DNA of 15,658 nucleotides. Origin: Verrucomicrobiota bacterium. Lineage in GTDB: Bacteria > Verrucomicrobiota > Verrucomicrobiia > Opitutales > Opitutaceae. The stretch is from NCBI GenBank assembly GCA_023386835.1, contig JAEWIY010000203.1, positions 1 to 15,658 of the forward strand. Direction: 5' to 3'. This document shows positions 1 through 6,620 of this stretch, one piece after another. A model generated the notes under the pieces. The model saw only the letters and a program-made list of their open reading frames with translations. It ran no database searches and had not been told where the DNA came from. How positions within the stretch are numbered: the first letter of the stretch is position 1; each line of letters starts with the position of its first letter. Made by a program: the position numbers and the translations under genes.

Positions 1-290
1 AAGCGACCGGCCCGCCGGCCGGCGAGCGCGCTAACCCGGGCGGCCACGCCGGTGTCCGCGAACATCGCTGGTTTGCTCGCCGCCTTTTCCGGTGAAAGCG
101 TGGATTCCGGCAGCATCAGGTGGAGGATGCCGCCGACGCGCAGGCCGGCGTCGTACGCGACCAGACCCACGCAGGAGCCGAGCGCATACGTGCTGATCGT
201 CACCGCCGGAGCGTTGGAGACAGCCAGTTCGCCCACGCCGACGACGAGTCGTTGCGTGAAGAGATTCGCGATGGTGGGGGCTCCGGCCAC
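1..290 (-). CDS. cheD: Chemoreceptor glutamine deamidase CheD, N-terminal part (3' end outside window)
   Basis: CheD deamidates specific glutamines on methyl-accepting chemotaxis receptors, acting in the cytoplasm with CheR and CheB. I translated the minus strand by hand; 96 residues are visible and the frame is open to the left edge. The motif TYALGSCVG gives a Cys at residue 40 and a Thr at 34, and LHLMLP gives a His at 57. The Thr-Cys-His spacing (6 and 17 residues) equals that of the catalytic Thr21/Cys27/His44 of Thermotoga maritima CheD, so the enzyme looks active. The chosen start is GTG at 290-288, the first start codon after the in-frame TGA of the upstream gene 18 nt before; no strong ribosome site precedes it. 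It is the last visible gene of the cheR-cheB-regulator-cheD cluster. No cheC is visible, although CheC often partners CheD. The family call is firm; the exact start is less so. Confidence 0.88.
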   Translation of the reverse strand, partial: MAGAPTIANLFTQRLVVGVGELAVSNAPAVTISTYALGSCVGLVAYDAGLRVGGILHLMLPESTLSPEKAASKPAMFADTGVAARVSALAGRRAGR

Positions 291-308
291 GGTTCGTTCC
301 GTCGAAAC

Positions 309-1580
309 TCAGGAGTAAACCAGCAGTCGCTGGCTGATCGGGGCGGTTTGATTGTGGGCGCGCAGCTTCGCGATTGTCGATGCGCTCAACATCTGGCCTT
401 CGCCGACCAGGAGCAGACCGTGCGGAGTGTAGAGCCCGTTGGCCAGCACCATGCCCGGCTGCAGGTCCTCTAGCATGACCTCGCGGACAGTCCGCGGCAG
501 CTGGATCAGATGCGTCATCTTCAGGAAGAGCCGGACCGCTTCCGGGTCCAACGCCCGGCCGGATTCACGCGTGATGAGGTCCACCGCCTGGTCCTTTGGC
601 AGGCCGCTCTCGATGAAGTACACGGCGACCGCCAGGCAGCGTGCCGTCCACGGGATGCTGCTGCCAGCGAGTCCGTCCGGGAAGCCGTGGCCGTCGAACC
701 GCTCGTGGTGCGCCCGCACCGTTTCGCCCACGGCCGCACGCGGGTCGACGTGCGATACGAGCGTCTGGCTGTAGATCGGGTGGCTGTGAATCGTTTCGAG
801 CTCACGCTCGCTCAGGCGTTCGGGCGCCTGGCGGAAGGTGCGCATCAGCTCGCGCGAGACGCCAATCAGGCCGAGGTCGCAGAACCAGGCGCTGGTCATC
901 AGCACGTGGCGTTCGTCGTCGTTGTAGTTCTCGGCCTTGATCAACTGCCGCACGATCTCCACGAGCGCGCGGGTTTGCCCGGCGAGGAACGGGTCGTACG
1001 TCGCCAGAATTCGGCTACAGAGCTCCATCGAGCGTTCGTAGCTTTCCGCCAGCTGGCGATTTGCCGTGTCGAGCGACTTGCGCTGCTCTTCGAGTTCGTT
1101 GACCTGCGCCGCGAGGGCGGTGTTGGCGCGGGTCAGCTCCATGTTGAGCCGGGACGTTTCCTGCAGCAGCCGGTCGTTCTGGTGCAGCAACTCGTAGCGG
1201 TTCGAGGCATTGCGCATCGTGGCGATGAGCTCCTCGCGCAACCAGGGTTTGGCGATGAACCGGTAAATTTCGCCGCGATTGATCGCCTCGACGATCGTCG
1301 GCAACGACAGCACCGCGGTGACGAGGATGCGGGTCGCCAAAGGCTGGATGCGACGGCACTCCACGAGAAACTCGAGGCCGGTCATGCCCGGCATCAGGTG
1401 ATCGGATACAATCACCCCGAACGGGCGCTGCCGCACGAGCTCGAGGGCCTTGGTCGGCTGCGAGCAGGCGACGACGTGAAAGCCCTGGCGTTCCAGGGTT
1501 TCTTTCAACGCGCTCAGGATCCGCGCTTCGTCGTCGACGATGAGCAGCGTGGTGGCGATCTGCGATTCAGCTTCGGACAT
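309..1580 (-). CDS. Response regulator with coiled coil and degenerate HD-GYP domain
   Basis: The 423-residue protein has a receiver domain at about 10-125, with acidic residues D16/D17, phospho-acceptor D60 in VSDHLMPG, T88 and K111 in AKPW. A predicted coiled coil covers about 127-185, an HD-GYP-type domain about 195-355, and a small C-terminal domain about 362-423. HHERFDGHGFPDGL (291-304) is the HD-GYP hallmark, with GFP replacing GYP. Several metal-site residues are changed: the HD of the usual HDIGK is CD (C234-D235) with Leu for Lys at 238, the first helix His appears to be Gln (about 202), and the late VAD aspartate is Val (about 320). H267, H291 and H292 remain. Canonical family members hydrolyse cyclic-di-GMP; this one may be inactive or may only bind ligand. 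Its start overlaps the cheB end by 14 nt and it precedes cheD, so it is probably co-expressed with the receptor-adaptation genes. Its specific role is unknown. Confidence 0.88.
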   Translation of the reverse strand: MSEAESQIATTLLIVDDEARILSALKETLERQGFHVVACSQPTKALELVRQRPFGVIVSDHLMPGMTGLEFLVECRRIQPLATRILVTAVLSLPTIVEAINRGEIYRFIAKPWLREELIATMRNASNRYELLHQNDRLLQETSRLNMELTRANTALAAQVNELEEQRKSLDTANRQLAESYERSMELCSRILATYDPFLAGQTRALVEIVRQLIKAENYNDDERHVLMTSAWFCDLGLIGVSRELMRTFRQAPERLSERELETIHSHPIYSQTLVSHVDPRAAVGETVRAHHERFDGHGFPDGLAGSSIPWTARCLAVAVYFIESGLPKDQAVDLITRESGRALDPEAVRLFLKMTHLIQLPRTVREVMLEDLQPGMVLANGLYTPHGLLLVGEGQMLSASTIAKLRAHNQTAPISQRLLVYS

Positions 1581-2715
1581 GGGCGGCGGCCGGGCTCGCG
1601 GGGCGGGGAACCGGGGTGAGGGTCAGGGCGTACACGAGAAATTCGGGAACCGCGTCGAGCGCGATCTGGCGTTGCGCGCCTTGGTTCTCCCAGGCGGCCT
1701 TGGGCATGCCGTAAACGACGGAGGAGGCTTCGTCCTGCGCGAAGGTTGTCGCGCCCAGCCGGCGCAGACGCGCGAGGCCGTCGGCGCCGTCCCGCCCCAT
1801 GCCGGTGAGGATGCCCGCCACGACGTGTGGGGCGGAGGCTTCGGGCACGGACTTGAAGAGCACGTCCACGGCGGGGCGTTGATGCCACACGGGTGGACCC
1901 TCCCGAACGGCGACACGGTAGCCGGCGCCGGTCCAGTTGAGCACGAGGTGGAAGTTGCCCGGCGCCACCAGCGCAAGGCCGGGGCGCAGCGGTTCGCCGT
2001 CGACCGCCTCGCGGACGGTGTAGGGACAAAGGGTATTCAGCCGATCGGCAAACGCCTTCGAGAACTGCGCCGGGATGTGCTGCACGATCACGATCGGCGG
2101 CAGCCCATCGGGGAGCCGCGGCATGATCTCGCGCAGCGCTTCGGTGCCACCGGTCGAGGCGCCGAGCAGGATCAGCTGACGCGAATTCGCCAGCAGACCG
2201 GGCGGCCGGCTCAGCTTTCGCACCGGAGAGAGGGGCGTTACGCTCGCGTGCTCTCGCGCGACCGGCGCGCTTTCCCGCGGGTCCGCGGCGGCAGGTTGGG
2301 AAAGCGGCTTCAGGCGGGCGCGTGCGGCGGCTTTCACGGTGGCGAGCAGGCGCGAACCGAGGTCGCCAAAAGAGTAGGGGCCGCCTGGTTTGGCCAGGAT
2401 GTCAACCGCCCCCAACCGTAATGCCTCAAGCGCACACGTGGAGCCTTCGGCCGTCAGCGAACTCATCACGATGACGGGCATCGGTCGCTCGCGCATCAGG
2501 ATGCGCAGAAACGTCAGGCCATCCATGCGTGGCATTTCGATGTCGAGCGTCAGCACGTCCGGCTGCAGCTGCAGGATCTGGTCGCGGGCGTTGTACGGGT
2601 CGAAGGCGGTGCCCACGACCTCGATCTCCGGATCGTTCGCGAGCGCCTCCTTCACCAGGCGCCGCACGACGGCGGAATCATCCACAATCAGGACACGAAT
2701 GGGACGTCGGCTCAT
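1567..2715 (-). CDS. cheB: Chemotaxis protein-glutamate methylesterase CheB
   Basis: CheB removes methyl groups from, and can deamidate, chemoreceptor glutamates once its receiver is phosphorylated by CheA. The 382-residue protein has a receiver domain at about 5-125 (D12/D13, phospho-acceptor D58 in LDIEMPRMDG, K109 in AKPG). A Pro/Ala-rich linker follows at about 136-176, then the methylesterase domain from about 180 to the end. The catalytic triad is complete: S187 in GASTGG, H213 in QHIP and D309 in GMGRDGADG. The 26- and 96-residue spacings match S164/H190/D286 of the enteric enzyme. The frame stays open upstream to 2835, but that would overlap cheR deeply. The ATG at 2715, giving MSRRPIRVLIVDD, lies 2 nt after the cheR stop and places the receiver at the usual distance from the N terminus. 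The 3' end overlaps the next gene by 14 nt, suggesting translational coupling. Confidence 0.96.
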   Translation of the reverse strand: MSRRPIRVLIVDDSAVVRRLVKEALANDPEIEVVGTAFDPYNARDQILQLQPDVLTLDIEMPRMDGLTFLRILMRERPMPVIVMSSLTAEGSTCALEALRLGAVDILAKPGGPYSFGDLGSRLLATVKAAARARLKPLSQPAAADPRESAPVAREHASVTPLSPVRKLSRPPGLLANSRQLILLGASTGGTEALREIMPRLPDGLPPIVIVQHIPAQFSKAFADRLNTLCPYTVREAVDGEPLRPGLALVAPGNFHLVLNWTGAGYRVAVREGPPVWHQRPAVDVLFKSVPEASAPHVVAGILTGMGRDGADGLARLRRLGATTFAQDEASSVVYGMPKAAWENQGAQRQIALDAVPEFLVYALTLTPVPRPASPAAAHVRS

Positions 2716-2717
2716 GC

Positions 2718-3545
2718 TCACGCGCCAGGCAGGCGATAAGTCGCAGGCCGGATCATCTTCAGCGGATGCGAAATGTTGGTCAGGCTTTCTGAATGCCCCA
2801 CGAGAAGGTAACCGCCCGGGAGCAGCAGCCGGCACAACCGGGTGATCAGCTCCTCCTGGGTGGGCCGGTCAAAGTAGATCATGACGTTGCGGCAGAAGAT
2901 GACGTGAAACGGCTGCGTGAAGGGTGGCGTGCCTTCCAGCAGGTTGAGCCGGCTGAAGTTGACGCGCTGCCGCAGGCTGGCGCGCACGCGATAGTTGCCT
3001 TGCTGGGGACCGTAGCCGGTTTCGAAATACGTCTTAACGAGCGATGGATGGATGCGGCTGACCGCCTCGGTCGGATAGATGGCCTGGCGGGCGCGGTCCA
3101 GGATGCGGCCGGAGATATCCGTTGCCTCGATCTGCCACGGCCAGACCGGGTCGCGGCGGAAAAACTCAGAGAGCTGGATCGCGATCGAGTAGGGCTCCTC
3201 GCCCGAGGAACAGGCGGCGCTCCAGATGCGGAGCTGCGGCCAGTTGGCTTTGGTGCGCCGTTTAAGCAGCTCGGGCAGGATCAGCTCCTCCATCGCCGAG
3301 AAGTGACCTTCCTCCCGAAAGAAGTACGTGTGGTTGGTTGAGATCGCGTCAATCAGGTTGCCCAGCTCGTCATGGCCGCGTGGAGACCGCAGCAGCTCGC
3401 AATAATCGCTGACACTTGGCAGCTGAACCGCCCGCAAGCGCTTGGCCAGCCGGGCCGACACGAGTTCACGTTTGTCCGAGCCGAGATTGATGCGACTATG
3501 TTGGTAAACGAGCTGACGGATAAACTGGTACTCGGCCGATTGCAT
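2718..3545 (-). CDS. cheR: Chemotaxis protein methyltransferase CheR
   Basis: CheR transfers methyl groups from S-adenosylmethionine to receptor glutamates and opposes CheB. The 275-residue protein has the usual length. A helical N-terminal CheR domain spans about 1-75 and ends in the conserved ISTNHTYFFRE segment (68-78). The Rossmann-type methyltransferase domain follows: the SAM-binding motif WSAACSSGEEPYS at 108-120, ATDIS at 141-145 with the acidic SAM-contacting residue, and FCRNVMIYFD at 217-226. The ATG at 3545 is followed at once by sequence typical of CheR N termini (MQSAEYQFIRQL). No receptor-binding pentapeptide or TPR extension is visible. It is the first gene of the minus-strand chemotaxis block, so its promoter should lie in the gap shared with flgB; no strong ribosome site precedes it. 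cheB starts 2 nt after its stop. Confidence 0.96.
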   Translation of the reverse strand: MQSAEYQFIRQLVYQHSRINLGSDKRELVSARLAKRLRAVQLPSVSDYCELLRSPRGHDELGNLIDAISTNHTYFFREEGHFSAMEELILPELLKRRTKANWPQLRIWSAACSSGEEPYSIAIQLSEFFRRDPVWPWQIEATDISGRILDRARQAIYPTEAVSRIHPSLVKTYFETGYGPQQGNYRVRASLRQRVNFSRLNLLEGTPPFTQPFHVIFCRNVMIYFDRPTQEELITRLCRLLLPGGYLLVGHSESLTNISHPLKMIRPATYRLPGA

Positions 3546-3638
3546 CTAGACCCCGCCCTAATCGGCGCAAAGGGGACGAAATAAACCTCCAAACGGTGGC
3601 GAAACCCCACCCGGCAAATTCTTCCGTTAGGGGTTTTT

Positions 3639-3706
3639 AAGGAGGCGGATTCTCGGTGCCGGCCCGCGGAATGTCATTTTTAAGTGATTACTCAGCAGAT
3701 GCTTGA
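3639..3706 (+). other. Possible leader peptide ORF with strong Shine-Dalgarno
   Basis: AAGGAGG at 3639-3645 is followed 10 nt later by GTG at 3656, opening a 16-codon frame (MPARGMSFLSDYSADA) that stops with TGA at 3704-3706. A perfect ribosome site is notable because almost every nearby gene lacks one. The peptide resembles nothing I recognise, and the match may be chance. If translated, it would be a leader peptide for the flagellar operon. A second mini-ORF starts inside its 3' end. Confidence 0.25.
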
Positions 3707-3755
3707 GAATTGCACAACAGCGGTGGCATCAGCGCTGCTTGTGCGGCCGCGATGA
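3699..3755 (+). other. Possible 18-codon mini-ORF overlapping the flgB start
   Basis: ATG at 3699 opens the frame MLENCTTAVASALLVRPR, whose TGA stop (3753-3755) overlaps the flgB ATG (3752-3754) in an ATGA arrangement typical of translational coupling. flgB itself has no Shine-Dalgarno, so re-initiation from this frame could supply ribosomes. The mini-ORF has no clear ribosome site of its own and its peptide is not recognised. An ORF this short with ATGA overlap can occur by chance. Confidence 0.25.
3724..3739 (+). promoter_or_regulatory. Weak sigma-54-like -24/-12 element
   Basis: The sequence TGGCATCAGCGCTGCT has GG and GC separated by exactly 10 nt, as in sigma-54 promoters, and matches the TGGCA and TGCT portions of the consensus. 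Transcription would start near 3750, only about 2 nt before the proposed flgB ATG, which would make the message almost leaderless. That geometry is unusual, so I regard this as a weak candidate. Confidence 0.2.
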
Positions 3756-4144
3756 TCGAAGCCGTTGCCCAGTCCGGAAATTACCAGCTCGCCTGTAAGC
3801 TCCTCGACGCAACCGTGCTTCGCCAGGAGGCGATCGCGACGAACATCGCCAACGCGGAGACGCCGGGATTTCGGCGCATGGACGTGGCGCCCGATTTTGC
3901 GCAAGCCCTTCGTTCGGAGTTCGCCACGGGCGCGCGAAAGTCGCCGGCCGAGCTCAGCCGGTTGCAGCCGAAGTTGGTGGAAGACATCACCGCCCGCACC
4001 GTTCGTCCCGACGGCAACAGCGTGGAGCTCGAGAGCGAGCTGCTCGCGATGAACCGCAACAGCGTTGAGCACGAGTTCCTCGCGCAGGTCGTCACCTCCC
4101 ACATCAAGCAACTGAAGGTCGCGATCAGCGGCCGGATGGCCTGA
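3752..4144 (+). CDS. flgB: Flagellar proximal rod protein FlgB
   Basis: FlgB is a rod subunit exported through the flagellar type III apparatus to assemble on the MS ring in the periplasm. From the ATG at 3752 the protein has 130 residues, a normal length. The family signature IATNIANAETPGFRRMD lies at about 28-43, and the C-terminal helix ends in VVTSHIKQLKVAISGRMA, the region that packs in the rod core. The frame remains open to a TTG at 3710, giving 144 residues, but ATG fits the family better: the signature is then about 30 residues from the N terminus. No Shine-Dalgarno precedes the ATG, and a mini-ORF stop overlaps it. It is the first gene of the plus-strand flagellar operon, with flgC 17 nt downstream. 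Family certain, start moderately certain. Confidence 0.95.
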   Translation: MIEAVAQSGNYQLACKLLDATVLRQEAIATNIANAETPGFRRMDVAPDFAQALRSEFATGARKSPAELSRLQPKLVEDITARTVRPDGNSVELESELLAMNRNSVEHEFLAQVVTSHIKQLKVAISGRMA

Positions 4145-4161
4145 GCCCTTTTTTTGACGCC

Positions 4162-4593
4162 ATGGATCTCCTCACTGGCATCTCCGCTACTTCGGGTGCG
4201 CTCAATGCGCAGAAAACCCGCCTGGACATCATCGCGCAGAACATCGCCAACGCGCACACGACGCGGGGCCCCAACGGTCTGCCTTACCAGCGGCAGGTCG
4301 TCTCGTTCGAGACAGAGCTGTTGCGCAAGATGGGCGATCGGATCGAGCCGGGCAGTCAGTCGTTGTCGACGGTGCGGGTCGCGAACATCACGGCGGACAC
4401 CTCCCCCGGCCAGCGCGTCTATGATCCGGACCATCCGGACGCCGACGGCCAGGGCATGGTGACCCTGCCGAACGTCAACGTCGCCCATGAAATGGTCGAC
4501 CTGATCACGTCGTCCCGCACGTACGAGGCCAACCTCGCTGTAGTGAAGAACGCACGACAGATGGCCGCGCGCACCCTGGAGATTGGTCGCTAA
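4162..4593 (+). CDS. flgC: Flagellar proximal rod protein FlgC
   Basis: FlgC is a rod subunit that assembles with FlgB and FliE beneath the distal rod. The 143-residue length is typical. The N-terminal rod/hook signature is IIAQNIANAHTTRG at about 23-36. In the second half, the conserved GMVTLPNVNVAHEMVDLITSS run starts near 98, followed by the C-terminal helix TYEANLAVVKNARQMAARTLEIGR. The start ATG at 4162 sits in GACGCCATGG behind a T-tract with no ribosome site. The gene lies between flgB and fliE (11-nt gap), the conserved flgB-flgC-fliE order of many bacteria. Nothing appears truncated. Confidence 0.97.
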   Translation: MDLLTGISATSGALNAQKTRLDIIAQNIANAHTTRGPNGLPYQRQVVSFETELLRKMGDRIEPGSQSLSTVRVANITADTSPGQRVYDPDHPDADGQGMVTLPNVNVAHEMVDLITSSRTYEANLAVVKNARQMAARTLEIGR

Positions 4594-4604
4594 CCTGCTG
4601 AATC

Positions 4605-4985
4605 ATGGCTCTCATCGGCTCGACTTACGGTATCGGCAGCGTCCGTCCCTTCACTCCTCCGGCCGCGGAAATGCTGCAGCGGCCCGGCACGATCAAGCCC
4701 GGCCAGCTGGAGGCGGCCGGCCTCGCGGGCGCCGGCGAAGCCGGTGGTGCGGCGGGCGTGGCACCCGCCAAGTTCGACTCGATCATCGATCGGGCGATCA
4801 CCGCGGTGGAGGACAAGCAGGCGGTATCCGCCGCGACGACGCGCGCGGTGTTGCTCGGCGACAATGCGCGTCTGCACGAGAGCATGATCGCCATGCAGGA
4901 GGCCTCGGTCTCGTTCGGCCTGATGCTCGAAGTGCGCAACAAGGTGGTGGAGTCCTACCAGGAGCTGATGCGGATGCCGGTCTGA
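4605..4985 (+). CDS. fliE: Flagellar hook-basal body adaptor FliE
   Basis: FliE links the MS ring and export gate to the proximal rod and is the first exported component. The protein has 126 residues. An Ala/Gly/Pro-rich variable N-terminal part (to about 60) leads into the conserved C-terminal half: FDSIIDRAITAVEDKQ, then LHESMIAMQEASVSFGLMLEVRNKVVESYQELMRMPV (split here for reading), which ends with the typical ELMRMPV tail. The start ATG at 4605 follows the flgC stop by 11 nt and has no ribosome site. It is slightly longer than the roughly 105-residue enteric FliE because of the N-terminal low-complexity segment. Downstream, a 49-nt gap separates it from fliF. Confidence 0.95.
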   Translation: MALIGSTYGIGSVRPFTPPAAEMLQRPGTIKPGQLEAAGLAGAGEAGGAAGVAPAKFDSIIDRAITAVEDKQAVSAATTRAVLLGDNARLHESMIAMQEASVSFGLMLEVRNKVVESYQELMRMPV

Positions 4986-5034
4986 GCCCGCGCTGCCTTC
5001 CTCCTTCACCTGATCAACCCGTTTTCGGTTCGTC

Positions 5035-6597
5035 ATGAAACCCTTTGCCCAATCCCTGCTCGCCCTCTGGCGCGAACTTGGCCTCAACCAGCGCGTTTCG
5101 CTCGGGGTGGCTGCGCTCGTCGTTCTTGGCGGACTGGCTTCCCTCGTATTGTGGTCCCGACGTCCGGATTACCAGCTGCTGTACGGCCGTCTCGGTGAAA
5201 AGGATACGTCGGCCATCATCAGCAGCCTGCAGGCGCAGGGGATTCCGCACCGGACCGGCGGTGGCGGCGCGATTTATGTGCCGAGCGATCAAGTACATCG
5301 GCTGCGCATGGACCTCGCCGGCAAGGGCCTGCCGACGGGTGATGGCGTCGGTTTTGAGATCTTCGACAAGGGCCAGTTCGGCCTGAGCGACTTTGTCCAG
5401 CGCACGAACTACACGCGTGCGCTGCAGGGTGAACTCGCCCGCACGATCGCCCAGCTCGACGGCGTCGCGCACGCCCGTGTGATGATCGTGCAGCCGGAGA
5501 ACCGGTTGCTGCTGACCGAGCAGGGGGTGAAGCCGACCGCGTCCGTCTTCGTTGAACTTTCGTCCAACCGCATGGAGTTGGAAGCGGTGAACTCGATCCG
5601 CCACCTCGTGGCCAACGCGGTGCAGGGCTTGGGCGCGGATGATGTCGCGGTGGTGGACCACAAGGGCCGCGTGTTGTCCTCCGATCTGAAGGACGACCCG
5701 ACCTTGGCGAACGCCTCCAGCCAGATGCGTTACCGCCAGCAGGTGGAGGACTATTTTTCCAAGAAGGTCGAGACGCTGCTCGCGCCGGTGGTCGGTCATG
5801 GCAATGCCGTCGTGCGGGTCTCGGCCGACATCGACACCGAGGCGGCGACGCTGACCGAGGAAAAGTTTGATCCGGAGGGCCAGGTGGTCCGTTCGCAGTC
5901 CAGCACGGAAGATTCCACCTCGTCGATCGAGGCGCGCCGTGGCGGTGCGGTCGGCATCACGGCCAACACGCCCGAGCGGCCTGGTAATGAGGCGAAGGAT
6001 ACGACGCCGGCCGTGACGAACGAGCAGAACCGGAAGAACAATACGACGACTTACGAAATCAACCGTTCGTTGACCAACATCACGCGTGCCCCGGGCACGA
6101 TCCGCGGCCTGACGGCGGCGGTGTTCGTCGCGGCGCGGCCGGCGGGACCGGATGGCACGGCGACGCCGCGCTCGGCTGAGGAGATCGCGAACCTGCAGCG
6201 CATCGTGCTCAACGCGCTCGGCATCAAGCTGACCGCCGGACGGCGGATTGAGGACGTCGTTTCCCTGCAGGAGACCACGTTCCACGTGACCCCGGTCGAT
6301 GAACAGTTCGAACGGATGAAACAGGAAACGCGCTGGCAGGGCTGGCTGGAGGGCGCGAGCAGCTATGTTGCCGTCGCCATCGCGCTGATCGCGCTGATCA
6401 TCTTTGTGCGTCTGCTGCGCTCGCAGCGGCCGGAGCCGGTTCCGGTGGAGTTGCTGGCGGTTGCGCCGGCGTCCGGTCCGCGTGGACCAAAGAACGGCGC
6501 GCTGACCGCGGAAGTGCTCAATGAATTGATCCGCCAGAAGCCGAACAACGTCGGCACCGCGCTGCGTGACTGGATGGGCACCAGCAAGCGCAACTGA
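5035..6597 (+). CDS. fliF: Flagellar MS-ring protein FliF
   Basis: FliF forms the MS ring in the inner membrane, the base on which the rotor, export gate and rod assemble. The 520-residue protein has one membrane segment at about 21-40 and a second at about 442-460. Between them is the periplasmic ring-building part: YSRLG-like domain start DYQLLYGRLGEKDTSAI at 45-61, the GFEIFDKGQFGLSDF run at 106-120, ALQGELARTI at 129-138, and the ring-building motif 3 region at about 240-360 with a Ser/Thr-rich insert. The cytoplasmic tail ends in LNELIRQKPNNVGTALRDW, which matches the FliG-binding C terminus of the family, so the rotor connection appears intact. ATG 5035 has no ribosome site. fliG begins 23 nt downstream. 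Confidence 0.97.
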   Translation: MKPFAQSLLALWRELGLNQRVSLGVAALVVLGGLASLVLWSRRPDYQLLYGRLGEKDTSAIISSLQAQGIPHRTGGGGAIYVPSDQVHRLRMDLAGKGLPTGDGVGFEIFDKGQFGLSDFVQRTNYTRALQGELARTIAQLDGVAHARVMIVQPENRLLLTEQGVKPTASVFVELSSNRMELEAVNSIRHLVANAVQGLGADDVAVVDHKGRVLSSDLKDDPTLANASSQMRYRQQVEDYFSKKVETLLAPVVGHGNAVVRVSADIDTEAATLTEEKFDPEGQVVRSQSSTEDSTSSIEARRGGAVGITANTPERPGNEAKDTTPAVTNEQNRKNNTTTYEINRSLTNITRAPGTIRGLTAAVFVAARPAGPDGTATPRSAEEIANLQRIVLNALGIKLTAGRRIEDVVSLQETTFHVTPVDEQFERMKQETRWQGWLEGASSYVAVAIALIALIIFVRLLRSQRPEPVPVELLAVAPASGPRGPKNGALTAEVLNELIRQKPNNVGTALRDWMGTSKRN

Positions 6598-6620
6598 GCC
6601 CCGCTGCTCCCTCTGCCGCC

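Larger units (their letters stand above)
3546..3751. promoter_or_regulatory. Divergent intergenic region between cheR and flgB
   Basis: This 206-nt stretch separates the minus-strand chemotaxis block from the plus-strand flagellar operon and must contain or border both promoters. It is AT-richer than its surroundings at about 3616-3640 and 3671-3710. Visible elements are an 8-nt direct repeat TTTTTAAG at 3634-3641 and 3677-3684, a perfect AAGGAGG ribosome-site sequence at 3639-3645 not placed before flgB, two mini-ORFs (3656-3706 and 3699-3755) and a sigma-54-like TGG/GC element at 3724-3739. I could not identify a convincing sigma-70 or sigma-28 promoter on either strand by eye. Confidence 0.6.

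Noticed and set aside
510..1619. A 369-codon plus-strand frame opposite the response regulator gene
   Set aside because: It is antisense to a clear receiver/HD-GYP gene and its composition is typical of an antisense frame in GC-rich DNA.
2716..2835. Upstream extension of cheB by 40 codons
   Set aside because: It would lie inside cheR, and the added residues are unlike any receiver N terminus; the ATG at 2715 sits 2 nt after the cheR stop.
3710..3751. TTG start for flgB, adding 14 residues
   Set aside because: No ribosome site, rare start codon, and the ATG at 3752 gives a normal FlgB length; kept only as an alternative.
5014..6285. A 423-codon minus-strand frame opposite fliF
   Set aside because: fliF is unambiguous in full; the antisense translation is Arg/His-rich with no recognisable domain.
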